Under the pieces are notes generated by a model. The model had not been told where the DNA came from. It saw only the letters and a program-made list of their open reading frames with translations, and ran no database searches. The position numbers and the translations under genes are program-made. A stretch of DNA of 64,000 nt, taken from positions 8,786 to 72,785 of the forward strand of contig CALRLF020000012.1 of NCBI GenBank assembly GCA_943368475.1, written 5' to 3'. The stretch's first letter is position 1. Each line of letters starts with the position of its first letter. The stretch comes from UBA1930 sp943368475. GTDB lineage: Bacteria; Bacteroidota; Bacteroidia; Chitinophagales; Chitinophagaceae. Below are positions 1 to 9,087 of this stretch, one piece after another.

Positions 1-855
1 TTTGGATTAATGAAAAACAATGGTGGTGCTGTACCTTATTCAAACATAGCTTACAGTTTAAATACCACCTATTGCGTAGTTTTAAAATATGCTTTTAATC
101 CAGATGGTACTACCAATGATGTTGCTTCCTTATTTGTGTTTGATGCAGCAACAGGTTTACCACCAGCTGAACCAACAAATGCAGAATTGGCGATTAGTAC
201 AAATACCGATGCCACTTCATTGGGAGCAATCGCCATACGTCAAGGAGCTGCAACAGCAGGTGCGTCGGCCTCTTTTGATAAGATTGTGGTAGATACAACA
301 TGGCCAAATTTTTATTCAACATTACCTACTACACTTCAATCATTCAATGCTAAATCTTTAAAAAATGGAGTAGAATTAAATTGGAAATCGATTCACGAAA
401 CAAACTTTAATTTTTATCAGTTAGAAAATAGTACTAATGGAGTTAACTTTTCTACATTGGCTGTAATTAATGGCAAATCAGTTAATGGAAATGAAACTGA
501 TTACAGTTTTTTCGATGCTGCTGTTATTGCTGATAAGCAGTTTTACAGATTGAAAATGGTGGATAAAGATGGCAAAAGCAAATACAGCCAAATTGTTAAT
601 GTTAGCACTAAACCAATATTAAATATTGCATTGTATCCTAATCCTGCAACAAGCAATATTGTAGTTACACATCCACTGATATTAGATAAAGATATGTTGA
701 ATATTTATAGTGCAAATGGTAAGCTGATAAAAACAGTTTTTCCTGCATTGGGTTCGATACAAACTTCTTTTTCTATAGCAGATTTTCCAAAAGGGAGTTA
801 CACTTTAAGTTATGTTAAGAATGGTACAATAAATAGTATTTCATTTATTAAATAA
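1..855 (+). CDS. T9SS type A sorting domain protein (5' truncated)
   Basis: This is the 3' part of a secreted protein. The frame is open to base 1, so the gene starts upstream of the window. The visible part begins with a beta-rich segment that could be the end of a LamG-like or choice-of-anchor domain, though I cannot name it. Next is the linker usual in Bacteroidota cargo (ELNWKS...FYQLENSTNG...YRLKMVDKDG). It ends with a Por secretion tail of about 75 residues (LYPNPATSNIVV ... LPKGSYTLSYVKNG-like). The tail directs type IX export across the outer membrane and is then cleaved. The role of the protein itself is unknown because the N-terminal domain is missing. Confidence 0.85.
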   Translation, partial: FGLMKNNGGAVPYSNIAYSLNTTYCVVLKYAFNPDGTTNDVASLFVFDAATGLPPAEPTNAELAISTNTDATSLGAIAIRQGAATAGASASFDKIVVDTTWPNFYSTLPTTLQSFNAKSLKNGVELNWKSIHETNFNFYQLENSTNGVNFSTLAVINGKSVNGNETDYSFFDAAVIADKQFYRLKMVDKDGKSKYSQIVNVSTKPILNIALYPNPATSNIVVTHPLILDKDMLNIYSANGKLIKTVFPALGSIQTSFSIADFPKGSYTLSYVKNGTINSISFIK

Positions 856-870
856 ATTGAAAGAACAATT

Positions 871-907
871 AAAAGGTCTGTAACATTTTGGTTGCAGACC
901 TTTTTTT
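871..907 (+). terminator. Rho-independent terminator
   Basis: The inverted repeat AGGTCTG(TAAC)...(GTTG)CAGACCT is followed by a run of seven T. It lies 16 bp after the T9SS gene stop and before the convergent sensor kinase gene. Confidence 0.85.
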
Positions 908-919
908 ATACAGTTGTTG

Positions 920-2047
920 TTAAACTAAGGGAACATGCACAGCCACTAATGTGCCTTTATTTGCAGATGAATCCCACTCAACACTACCTTGTAAATAGGT
1001 TATTCTTGCTTTAATATTTTTAATACCAATGCCTTCGTTTAAAGAAACAGATGCTGAATTAAAGCCAATTCCGTTGTCTTCAATAGTACAGCTTATGCCA
1101 TCTTTATCTTTTATTAAAGAAATATCCAACTGATTGGCATTTGCATGCTTAATTACATTGTTTACAGTTTCTTGAATAACACGGTATAAAATGATTTCAA
1201 CATTATCCGACAACCGATTTTCTAATCCTTCGGTATGTAAATTTACTTTTAGTTTTTTATGATCCAGCTTATCCAAAAAGCTTTTTACTGCCGATGATAA
1301 TCCAGATTTTAATAAAGCATTGGGCATCATATTATGACTAACACTTCTCACTTCTTTACAACTTTCATCTACCAATGCTAATGTTTTTTCTAGCAATGCA
1401 ACATCTTGTTCATTACTTATTTGAAGCTTAGATGCCAAGCTGGATAAATTCATTTTTACAGCACTCATCATTTGTCCAACACCATCATGCAAATCGCCTG
1501 CAATACGTTTGCGTTCTTTTTCTTCGGCTGTTAATACAGCTTTTGTGGCAAGATTTTGTTGCTCTAAAATAGCAGTTTGCATTTTGGTTTCTAGTACACT
1601 TTGTTTACGTTTATATAATGCAAAAAGCAAAGCAATAGTAAGTATGGAACAAAGAGTGATAGCTGTAATAATAAGCTTTTGCTTTTCTATTTGTGCTTTT
1701 TGTAGTGCAAATTCTTTAGCTTGTTTATCAGCTTCGTAAGTAGCTCTTAAAGCATTAACTGTAGTTGTGTTAACACTGTCTTTCACCTTCACCATTTTAT
1801 TTAAAAAAAGCAAAGCCTTTGCGTCTTCACCTTTAGATTGATAAGCTTCACTCATCAACTGTAAAGCTTTTTGAGTACTATTTTTATCGCTGGCTGTGTT
1901 AATCGTTATGTTCAATATGTTAATTGCCGAGTCTACTTTTTTTTCTTCTAAATATTTTGTTGCAGCAGTTACCATACTGTCAATATTCGTTTGTGAATAC
2001 GCAGTAGCAGAAAAAAAGAGTATACTTGTAAGTAAATATTGTTTCAT
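920..2047 (-). CDS. NarL/DegS-type sensor histidine kinase (orphan)
   Basis: 375 aa. A signal peptide (about residues 1-18) is followed by a short helical sensor part with a TPR-like look (about 20-105). One membrane helix lies at about 124-145 and a coiled linker follows. The dimerisation and phosphoacceptor domain is of the HisKA_3 type: ERKRIAGDLHDGVGQ with H187. The HATPase has its N box around residues 289-302 and DNGIGF at 324-329. Kinases of this form signal to NarL/LuxR-type response regulators, but none is adjacent, so the partner must be elsewhere. A terminator separates it from the ABC genes upstream. Confidence 0.9.
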   Translation of the reverse strand: MKQYLLTSILFFSATAYSQTNIDSMVTAATKYLEEKKVDSAINILNITINTASDKNSTQKALQLMSEAYQSKGEDAKALLFLNKMVKVKDSVNTTTVNALRATYEADKQAKEFALQKAQIEKQKLIITAITLCSILTIALLFALYKRKQSVLETKMQTAILEQQNLATKAVLTAEEKERKRIAGDLHDGVGQMMSAVKMNLSSLASKLQISNEQDVALLEKTLALVDESCKEVRSVSHNMMPNALLKSGLSSAVKSFLDKLDHKKLKVNLHTEGLENRLSDNVEIILYRVIQETVNNVIKHANANQLDISLIKDKDGISCTIEDNGIGFNSASVSLNEGIGIKNIKARITYLQGSVEWDSSANKGTLVAVHVPLV

Positions 2048-2060
2048 TGCTAATAACCAC

Positions 2061-2096
2061 TAAAATAAAAACGGTATTGCTAAAAAGCAATACCGT
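2061..2096 (-). terminator. Rho-independent terminator of the ABC operon
   Basis: A perfect 10-bp stem (ACGGTATTGC/GCAATACCGT) with a 6-nt loop is followed, on the minus strand, by TTTTATTTTA. It lies just after the permease stop and before the sensor kinase start. Confidence 0.85.
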
Positions 2097-2121
2097 CTAT
2101 TGGGTACATCGGTGAATATTA

Positions 2122-3459
2122 TTAATTTTTTCTAAAAGCCCATTGCCACATGGTTTTCCACGTTGCTTTTTTACCATACATTAAAATGCCTGTTCTGTAA
2201 ATTTTACCAGCTAACCAGGTAGTAGCTAAAAAGCCTACAACTAGGCAAACCATACTTGCTATTAGTTGAAAAACAGTAACGCCATCTGGCACACCATGTG
2301 CAATTCTTGCCATCATTACAATTGGAGAGGTTAGCGGAAAAATACTTCCAAAAATAGCTAAGCCACTATTTGGGTCGTTTACAGCTTTGGTCATAATAAC
2401 CATTGCAAAAATGATTGGCATGGTTATAGGCAACATTAAACTCTGAGCATCTTGTGGGTCTTCGTTTACTGTACTACCAACTGCTGCAAATAACGATGAG
2501 TATAAAAAATATCCACCTAAAAAGTAAAAGATAAAACAACCCAAAATTAATGGCCAGTTTATTTGACTCATGCCTTGCATAATGCCAGCCAATGCTCCAC
2601 TTTGTTGTACTGCATTACCAGCACCAACCATACCTGGTTGCATAGGCTGATTTTGCATTTGTCCCATCATACCAGGAAAAATTAGTGGCAATAAAAATTG
2701 TACACCAACCATTAAAACAATCCATATTAAAAATTGCACCAATCCTACAGTGCCAATGCCTGTTATTTTACCCATCATTAATTGAAAAGGTTTTACACTA
2801 CTTACAATTACCTCAGCAATACGATTGGTTTTTTCTTCCATTACACCTCTCATTACCATACTACCATAAATGAAGAGAATAATGTAAATTAAGAATCCTG
2901 AAATAAAACCAACACCATAGCTTAAGCCAGCTTTGGTTTCACTATCAGCTTTGCCTTGGGTAGACGCAAAGGTTACTTCATTTGTTTGTTGTAAACTATC
3001 CAATTGTGCTTTGGTTAAACCACTACTGGCCAGCATTTTCTTTTCTTCAATTACATTTTTAATACGACGCTGAATTTTTTCTCTCGTCATAATGCCAATG
3101 CTTTTACCCGAAACAACTTGTAAAGAATCTTTATTGCTGTTTACGTCAAAGCTTTTTGGCACAAATACAAAGGCATCAATTTTTTTGCTTTCAATTTGTT
3201 TGTTTAACGATGCTGGTGTTTCACCTTTTACAAACTGAAAAATAATTTCATTGTCTTTATTTTTCAATTTGCCATCAAATACATTGGCTTCATCGGCTAC
3301 AGCAATAGTAAAATTGTCGGAACTTTTTACCGAGAAGTAAATAATCGCTGCATAAAAAACAAAAATCAATAAAGGCAAACCAATGGTAGTAAGCAAAAAG
3401 GTTTTCTTTTGAACCCTGCTTAAAAATTCACGTTGTGCAATTAATAATATCTTATTCAT
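2122..3459 (-). CDS. ABC-2 type transporter permease (NatB/DrrB-like)
   Basis: About 445 aa from the ATG giving MNKILLIAQREFLSRVQKK, the usual beginning of this family; an in-frame ATG 42 bp upstream would add 14 residues with no family resemblance. One N-terminal membrane helix is followed by a large extracytoplasmic domain (about residues 45-175), then five or so helices in the C-terminal half. It is the membrane partner of the ATPase encoded just upstream and forms an export system; the substrate cannot be told from sequence. A Met/Gln/Gly-rich stretch (PGMMGQMQNQPMQPGM...) sits between two helices and looks like an expanded loop. The gap to the ATPase gene carries a copy of a dispersed repeat. 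Confidence 0.88.
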   Translation of the reverse strand: MNKILLIAQREFLSRVQKKTFLLTTIGLPLLIFVFYAAIIYFSVKSSDNFTIAVADEANVFDGKLKNKDNEIIFQFVKGETPASLNKQIESKKIDAFVFVPKSFDVNSNKDSLQVVSGKSIGIMTREKIQRRIKNVIEEKKMLASSGLTKAQLDSLQQTNEVTFASTQGKADSETKAGLSYGVGFISGFLIYIILFIYGSMVMRGVMEEKTNRIAEVIVSSVKPFQLMMGKITGIGTVGLVQFLIWIVLMVGVQFLLPLIFPGMMGQMQNQPMQPGMVGAGNAVQQSGALAGIMQGMSQINWPLILGCFIFYFLGGYFLYSSLFAAVGSTVNEDPQDAQSLMLPITMPIIFAMVIMTKAVNDPNSGLAIFGSIFPLTSPIVMMARIAHGVPDGVTVFQLIASMVCLVVGFLATTWLAGKIYRTGILMYGKKATWKTMWQWAFRKN

Positions 3460-3497
3460 AAAATTCGTTGATTGTATTTTGGTTTTATTTTTTTTAG

Positions 3498-3548
3498 TCA
3501 ACTGAGTTATCTCTAATGAACTTCAGTTGCGTCGCACACTTGTACAAT
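3498..3548 (+). repeat. Dispersed intergenic repeat, copy A
   Basis: Contains the core TTGCGTCGCACACTTGTACAA, preceded by a short inverted pair CAACTGA...TCAGTTG. The core GCGTCGCACACTT recurs at 25197 and, as GCGTCGCACCCTT, at 32523. The copy lies between the ABC ATPase and permease genes. Confidence 0.65.
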
Positions 3549-3554
3549 ATAACT

Positions 3555-4490
3555 TTATTCAACAGGTTGAAAAGCCCTTGTTTTTGCTTTTGTACCTTCT
3601 ACCAATCCAATAAATATTTCGTTTAAACTCGGCAATATTTCGTTGAAAGATTCTATCGTTATTTGTTGATCTAAAAAGTGTTTTAACACATCATTGCTTT
3701 TATAACCTTCGTTAATTCTAACAGTTAATGCATTGGCTTTTTGTTCATCAACAGCAAACGCAGTACTATTAATATTGGCTGGTACTTCGTGCAACTTAAT
3801 GCTGTACTTATTTTCTTTAAACTGTTGTTTTACTTCGGTTACAGTGCCATCTAAAATTTTCTTGCCTAAGTTTACCAAAACAATATGGTCGCAAATTTCT
3901 TCAACCTGTTCCATACGATGTGTACTAAAAATAATGGTGCTTCCACGTTGAGCCAAGCCATAAATTTCATCTTTAATTAAGTTGGCATTTACAGGATCTA
4001 AACCACTAAAAGGTTCATCGAGAATAATTAGTTTAGGTTCGTGCAAAACAGTAATTACAAATTGTAGTTTTTGGCTCATGCCTTTACTCAAATCTTCTAC
4101 TTTTTTATTCCACCAACTCTCCATTTCTAGGCGTTTGAACCACCACTTGATTTTTTCCATGGCTTCGGTTTTGCTTAAACCTTTAAGTTGTGCTAAGTAC
4201 AAAGCCTGTTCGCCAATTTTCATTTTTTTGTACAGCCCACGTTCTTCGGGCATATAACCAATTTTCACTGCATCGTTCAAGGCATCAAAAGGTTTACCAT
4301 CAAATGTAATGCTGCCATTATCTGGATAAAAAATTCCCGTAATCATTCTGATGAGGGTGGTTTTACCAGCTCCATTAGGGCCTAATAAACCAAAGATGCT
4401 TCCTTTAGCTATGTTGAAACTTATGTCATCAACTGCTTTTTGGGTTGCAAAGTATTTTTGTAAATTTTTTAGTTCCAGAATTTTTTCCAT
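3555..4490 (-). CDS. ABC transporter ATP-binding protein (NatA/DrrA-like)
   Basis: 311 aa from the ATG giving MEKILELKNLQKYF; an ATG 27 bp upstream is less likely. It has the full ATPase set: Walker A GPNGAGKT (37-44), ABC signature LSKGM (134-138), Walker B LIILDEP (154-160), D-loop SGLD and switch H191. The C-terminal extension of about 80 residues is of the DUF4162 type found in exporter ATPases of the NatA/DrrA group. It couples ATP hydrolysis to the permease encoded downstream, as a half-transporter pair at the inner membrane. The 95-bp gap to the permease start holds a dispersed repeat. Confidence 0.92.
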   Translation of the reverse strand: MEKILELKNLQKYFATQKAVDDISFNIAKGSIFGLLGPNGAGKTTLIRMITGIFYPDNGSITFDGKPFDALNDAVKIGYMPEERGLYKKMKIGEQALYLAQLKGLSKTEAMEKIKWWFKRLEMESWWNKKVEDLSKGMSQKLQFVITVLHEPKLIILDEPFSGLDPVNANLIKDEIYGLAQRGSTIIFSTHRMEQVEEICDHIVLVNLGKKILDGTVTEVKQQFKENKYSIKLHEVPANINSTAFAVDEQKANALTVRINEGYKSNDVLKHFLDQQITIESFNEILPSLNEIFIGLVEGTKAKTRAFQPVE

Positions 4491-4654
4491 ACAATTTTTT
4501 TTGAGATTAAAATGCAATGCTTTGCACTATTTGTAGAAGATTTTTAAAAATATTACAGTTTGCGTAAACCTACAAGTAAAATATTGTATTGCCATAAGCC
4601 AGTTCTAGTTTTAAGTTCATTTACTGTACATTGCAATCCTCAAAATAGTTGAAC

Positions 4655-5650
4655 ATGGAAAAAGGATTTGTAAGAGTTGTGTTAGTAGTATTGTGTTTTG
4701 GATTAATTAGTTGGGGTTCGTTGGTACATAAAACGGTTCATCAGTTGGCTATTTATCAGCTGCCAGATGCAATGCATCCTTTTTTTTATGCCCATGCCGA
4801 TTACTTAATTAAAAATGCTACCCGACCCGATAGCAGAAGAAATCAAGATTCAACAGAAGCTACCAAACACTTTATTGATTTTGAATTATATGGTAAAGAT
4901 GCAGCTCATACCATGCCGTTTAATTGGAATGATGCTGTTGCCAAATACAACGAAGACACCCTTAAGAAATATGGTTATGTGCCTTATGTTATAATTGACA
5001 TGCAAAAAAAATTAACCCATGCGTTTAAAATGGGATTAAAGGATAGTATTTTATTTTATGCTGCCGATTTAGGGCATTACATTGGCGATGCTCATGTGCC
5101 ATTGCACACTACTGAAAATTATGATGGTCAGTTAACCAATCAAAAAGGTATTCACTCTTTGTGGGAGTCAATGGTGCCAGAAATTGAGTTGGAACAATTT
5201 AACCTCTACACTACACATAAAGCTACTTACATTAAAAATAAAGAGGCTGCTATTTGGGGTGTTTTGAGAAAGTCTTATTCGTTGGTAAAAGATGTGCTTG
5301 AAAAAGAAATTGAAGTAACACAAATAGTTGGGGCAGATAAAAAATATCGCATTCAAATACGAAGAGGGAAAGAAGTTAAGTACTACACCAGCGAATTTGC
5401 CAAAGCCTATTATCAGGTATTGAAAAGTAGCATTAATGAGCAATTATTATCATCTAGCCAAATGATTACTGATTTTTGGTTCACAGCTTGGGTAGATGCA
5501 GGCAAGCCAAATCTTACAAAATTGTTCAACGAATCTTTATCTGTAGAACAACAAAAAAATATGGATAACGAATTGCAATCGTTTCAGAATAACTCACTAT
5601 TGAAAGACAAACTACTTAAAGCTAAAGAAAAAGTCAAAGAAGAGGAGTAG
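4655..5650 (+). CDS. S1/P1-type zinc nuclease (phospholipase C/P1 nuclease family)
   Basis: 331 aa from ATG 4655; the in-frame TTG at 4649 only adds two residues. A signal peptide (1-19) ends next to W20 of WGSLVH, which fits the family rule that the mature N-terminal Trp binds zinc. Other likely ligands are visible in order: H25, H72 (KHFID), H141 and D145 (GHYIGDAH), H151 (PLH), H167 and E171 (IHSLWE). Family members cleave single-stranded nucleic acid or phospholipid head groups outside the cytoplasm. The secreted caspase gene follows 74 bp downstream, with a perfect hairpin in the gap. The substrate is not proven. Confidence 0.85.
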   Translation: MEKGFVRVVLVVLCFGLISWGSLVHKTVHQLAIYQLPDAMHPFFYAHADYLIKNATRPDSRRNQDSTEATKHFIDFELYGKDAAHTMPFNWNDAVAKYNEDTLKKYGYVPYVIIDMQKKLTHAFKMGLKDSILFYAADLGHYIGDAHVPLHTTENYDGQLTNQKGIHSLWESMVPEIELEQFNLYTTHKATYIKNKEAAIWGVLRKSYSLVKDVLEKEIEVTQIVGADKKYRIQIRRGKEVKYYTSEFAKAYYQVLKSSINEQLLSSSQMITDFWFTAWVDAGKPNLTKLFNESLSVEQQKNMDNELQSFQNNSLLKDKLLKAKEKVKEEE

Positions 5651-5682
5651 TCTTGATGTTTTCGTTCATGAATATCTGTGCA

Positions 5683-5720
5683 GTATTTGTTTTACATTTG
5701 AGAAGATGTAAAACAAATAC
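5683..5720 (+). repeat. Perfect 15-bp inverted repeat before the caspase gene
   Basis: The arms GTATTTGTTTTACAT and ATGTAAAACAAATAC surround an 8-nt loop. The second arm ends 4 bp before the chosen caspase ATG. There is no T run, so it is not an ordinary terminator. It would fold in the 5' untranslated RNA, or act as an operator. Confidence 0.8.
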
Positions 5721-5724
5721 TATC

Positions 5725-7698
5725 ATGTACAAAAAGCTACTTATTTTAATCGCATTATTTTTTTCTTTTAATAGCAGCATGCTTGCTCAAAAGAAAATTG
5801 CATTAATTGTTGCTGTTGCTAAGTATCCCCAAGAACAACGTGATTGGAAAAAACTCAGCTCGGATAAAGATTTATTTTACATAAGGCAAGCATTATTAAG
5901 CAATGGATTTGCTTTACAAGACATTGATACATTAACCGATGCAAAAGCTACTAAAGATGCAATGGTTAAAGCATTGGATGCTTTAACAGCAAAGGCAAAA
6001 ACTGGAGATATTGTTTACTTTCATTTTTCGGGACATGGGCAGCAAATTCAAGACGACCCTAAAGATGGAGTTTTAGATGAAGCTGATGGATACGATGAAG
6101 CATTAATTCCCTATGATGCAAAAGGCAAGTGGGATAATGTAGATTATCATGGTGAAAAGCATTTTAGAGATGATTTGTTGGGTGATAAGTTAACTGCATT
6201 AAGAAAAAAAGTAGGGTTGTTGGGTAGTGTTGTTGTTGTTATAGATGCATGCCATAGTGGAACAGCTACCAGAAGTGCAGGCATAGTAAGAGGCGATCCA
6301 ATTCCTTGTCAGCGTTATGGCTATAAGCCCAATGTTGTGATTGATTTAAACAAGAATCCTGAAGTTGGATTGCTTGAAAATATGGGTAAAGACATGGGGG
6401 CTCTGGTTGTTTTTAGTGGAAGTAGTCCCAACCAAGTAAACAGAGAAACGAAAGATGATAAAGGCAATAATGTGGGTTCTTTATCCTATGCATTTGCAAA
6501 AAGTATTACCAATTTACCAGCAAATGCCAACTATCAAAAACTCTTCGAAAAAATAAAAGCAATTATTCAGGCCGATGAACCTACACAGGTTCCAATGTTT
6601 GAAGGTAATGCTGCATTAAAAGTATTCAGTAATCAATACACTGTATTAAAGGAAATTATTATTGCTGATATGTTTTTGAACAATGCTAAAAATGGGTTTA
6701 ACGATACTACTTTTTTTATTGGTAGAGGTGCTTATAACAATATTCGTACAGGCACAACCATTAAAGTATTAAAGCAAGGTGATACAGCAATTTTTTGCAG
6801 GGCTGTTGTAAAGGAAGTAAATGCTTTTCAAAGTATTTGTGTTGCCGAGAAATCAATGCCTAAAACAAACACTTATGAAGTGAAAATTGATGAGCTGAGT
6901 TATGGTTCTATTGCAGCGTCTTACTTAATTCGAAATAAGGCTAAGGCTAAAAAAATTGAAAACCAGTTAAGCGATTTTTTTAAGCCTCAAGCTTTTCTCT
7001 CAATGAATGAAAATCCAGATTATACAATAAGCATTGATACTGCTGCAAAAGGCAAACTATTTAAAATTGAACTATATGAAAAGAACGACAGTGTTCGATA
7101 TGCGGTATCAATAAAAAATTCGGATAGTTTATCACTGGATGATTTAGAAACGATGTTGGAAGATATTAAGAAAGGCATGCGGGTTCGATATTTAAGAAAA
7201 ATGGACGATGGTGGTAGCCTTGCGTCGTATGTGAAAGTAGAGATAGTTCCTGAAAATAAAAAAGACACCACTAATGAGTTGATATTGTATCCAAATGATG
7301 ATTTTAGTTTGGTATTAACTAGTAACTACGAAGGAGAACTTTATTACACTATATTGGATTTATTGCCTGATAATGATGTAAAAGTATTGATACCCGATTC
7401 AGCTCGTTATGCTGCTGATTATTCTATACGTAAAGGGCAGGTAATTAAAATACCAATGGGTGCCGATAGTACTAGTTTAACTGGTAAGGAATTTTTAAAA
7501 GTTATTTTTACAACCAAGCCAATCGACTTACGTCCTTCTTTCGAAAAGTTTAGAACAAGAAGTGTTGCAGCAAAACCTATGGAAAAAATGATGGATGATT
7601 TATTTCCAAAAGATAAGTATACGAAAACAAGAGCTGGTATTGTTAAGCTAGATGATATTGCCATAGCAACTGCTGGCTTTACATTGAAGAAGCGATGA
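5725..7698 (+). CDS. Secreted caspase family (C14) peptidase with DUF4384-like C-terminus
   Basis: 657 aa from ATG 5725, which gives a clear signal peptide (MYKKLLILIALFFSFNSS...LAQ); the frame is open upstream but that extension crosses a hairpin and is unlikely. The caspase/metacaspase fold spans about 23-290, with the catalytic dyad H104 (HFSGHGQQ) and C176 (VVIDACHSGT). An acidic loop (about 110-125, DDPKDGVLDEADGYDE) follows the His, as in calcium-dependent metacaspases. The segment near residues 545-625 (YYTILDLLPDNDVKVLIP) resembles DUF4384, which often accompanies bacterial caspases. It is exported, so it would cleave proteins outside the cytoplasm; targets are unknown. Confidence 0.87.
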   Translation: MYKKLLILIALFFSFNSSMLAQKKIALIVAVAKYPQEQRDWKKLSSDKDLFYIRQALLSNGFALQDIDTLTDAKATKDAMVKALDALTAKAKTGDIVYFHFSGHGQQIQDDPKDGVLDEADGYDEALIPYDAKGKWDNVDYHGEKHFRDDLLGDKLTALRKKVGLLGSVVVVIDACHSGTATRSAGIVRGDPIPCQRYGYKPNVVIDLNKNPEVGLLENMGKDMGALVVFSGSSPNQVNRETKDDKGNNVGSLSYAFAKSITNLPANANYQKLFEKIKAIIQADEPTQVPMFEGNAALKVFSNQYTVLKEIIIADMFLNNAKNGFNDTTFFIGRGAYNNIRTGTTIKVLKQGDTAIFCRAVVKEVNAFQSICVAEKSMPKTNTYEVKIDELSYGSIAASYLIRNKAKAKKIENQLSDFFKPQAFLSMNENPDYTISIDTAAKGKLFKIELYEKNDSVRYAVSIKNSDSLSLDDLETMLEDIKKGMRVRYLRKMDDGGSLASYVKVEIVPENKKDTTNELILYPNDDFSLVLTSNYEGELYYTILDLLPDNDVKVLIPDSARYAADYSIRKGQVIKIPMGADSTSLTGKEFLKVIFTTKPIDLRPSFEKFRTRSVAAKPMEKMMDDLFPKDKYTKTRAGIVKLDDIAIATAGFTLKKR

Positions 7699-7710
7699 AG
7701 ATGAGAGCCA

Positions 7711-7756
7711 ATCAATAAAAAAGTCTTGCAATTTACTGCAAGACTTTTTTATTGAT
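7711..7756. terminator. Bidirectional Rho-independent terminator
   Basis: A perfect 20-bp inverted repeat (arms 7711-7730 and 7737-7756, core GTCTTGCA/TGCAAGAC) with A and T runs on the two sides. It lies between the convergent caspase and astacin genes and can serve both. Confidence 0.92.
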
Positions 7757-7772
7757 ATGATATTTTAAGTTA

Positions 7773-9005
7773 TCATTTTACCATTACTGCACTACTAGGG
7801 TTAAATGTAATTAACTCTTTTAGTTCATCATCTTTAATTAAGAAAACCCTAAACCAAACTTTTACTTTTTTACCAGAAACGGTAGTTGGTAATTCTGTAG
7901 ATGGAATAAATATTTCAAAATCTTTTTTGCTCTTATTTAGGCTAAAACTTTGCCCTGCTGGTAATGTTATTTTTTTAAGACTACCTGCATTGTTGTTAAT
8001 GTTGTAGTTTTTGCTGGTGGTAGGAATGAATCTATTTTCTTCATCTAAAATAAAACTTACATAATATAAACTAGCTTCTTTGCCTGCACAACTAATCGAA
8101 AATGAAGGGTAAATACTTAATCCATTTTTACTGCTGTTATTTTCTACCATAGTAGCTCCTAGATTAGAAATGGCAACCCTTGCAACCTCATTGGTTCTTT
8201 CTCCTTTAGGATATAAAGCAGCTACCAAAGCTTTATCACCTTCCGATAATTCATAATTCCAACCAACTGCATAACCATCTTGCGTATCCCAACGAGAAAT
8301 AGGGTAGTGCATAATAGATTTTGCATCGTACTTAGTACCATTGGTATAGCTCATGTTGTACTTTTGAAACAACTGACCATCTACCATGTTTTTATCCCAA
8401 CCTTGGGTAAGTTTTAAACGGGCATATACAATTTCTTTATTCCATTTAATGCCCGAAGCTGGACTCATGTGTTCGTGCATTAAACCAATAGCATGACCAA
8501 ATTCATGTAATACAGTTCCTTTTAGAGATTTGTCAGTTACTAAATTGGTGGTATCAAAGTGCATGGTAAATTCATTGGCATCTCTCATTAAACATCTAAT
8601 GCCCAAGCCCATTGTAACGTGGCCATGATTGCCTTTTGTATCACCTAAATAAACACGTATTTGTGCCTCACCACTTTCTACAAAGTTGAATTTTAAGTTG
8701 CCATATTTTTCCCATTCTTTAGCATAGCTTTTTACCTTTTCTTTAAGTTTAGGGCTACCACTCAATAACCTAACATTTAAGGTTTTCCCATTATCCCATA
8801 AAAAACTATTGTCTGCCAATCCACGACTTGGTTTAGTGGTATCCAATGCAAAACTGTTGGTGGGGTCTTCAGTACCACAACCAACAAAATTTGTTTTTTG
8901 TGTAGCTGGTTTTGAAGGTGTTTTTACTTTAACTTGTGCTTGTGTGGTTTGTATAGCAAATAAACCAATTGTTGCAAACAAGAGATAGGGAAGCTTACGT
9001 GTCAT
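7773..9005 (-). CDS. Astacin-like (M12A) zinc metalloprotease
   Basis: 410 aa, with a signal peptide (1-23, ending TQAQ). The zinc motif HEFGHAIGLMHE is complete: H167, E168, H171, H177, and the following E178 usual for astacins. The Met-turn SIMHYP (230-235) carries M232 and Y234. About 140 residues after the catalytic domain form a beta-rich region without a recognised sorting tail. It should be a secreted endopeptidase. A paralogue at 38.3 kb shares the FLWDNGKTL and YDAKSIM-type landmarks but has lost the active site. Confidence 0.92.
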   Translation of the reverse strand: MTRKLPYLLFATIGLFAIQTTQAQVKVKTPSKPATQKTNFVGCGTEDPTNSFALDTTKPSRGLADNSFLWDNGKTLNVRLLSGSPKLKEKVKSYAKEWEKYGNLKFNFVESGEAQIRVYLGDTKGNHGHVTMGLGIRCLMRDANEFTMHFDTTNLVTDKSLKGTVLHEFGHAIGLMHEHMSPASGIKWNKEIVYARLKLTQGWDKNMVDGQLFQKYNMSYTNGTKYDAKSIMHYPISRWDTQDGYAVGWNYELSEGDKALVAALYPKGERTNEVARVAISNLGATMVENNSSKNGLSIYPSFSISCAGKEASLYYVSFILDEENRFIPTTSKNYNINNNAGSLKKITLPAGQSFSLNKSKKDFEIFIPSTELPTTVSGKKVKVWFRVFLIKDDELKELITFNPSSAVMVK

Positions 9006-9087
9006 TTTTTAAAGTTTTAAGTTGTTGTAAAGTAAATGTATCAGTATGGATATTACAATACCCAATTCATGGTATTTGAAAATTTTA

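Noticed and set aside
5653..5724. Longer N-terminus of the caspase protein
   Set aside because: It would run through the 15-bp inverted repeat and hide the clear signal peptide that starts at 5725.
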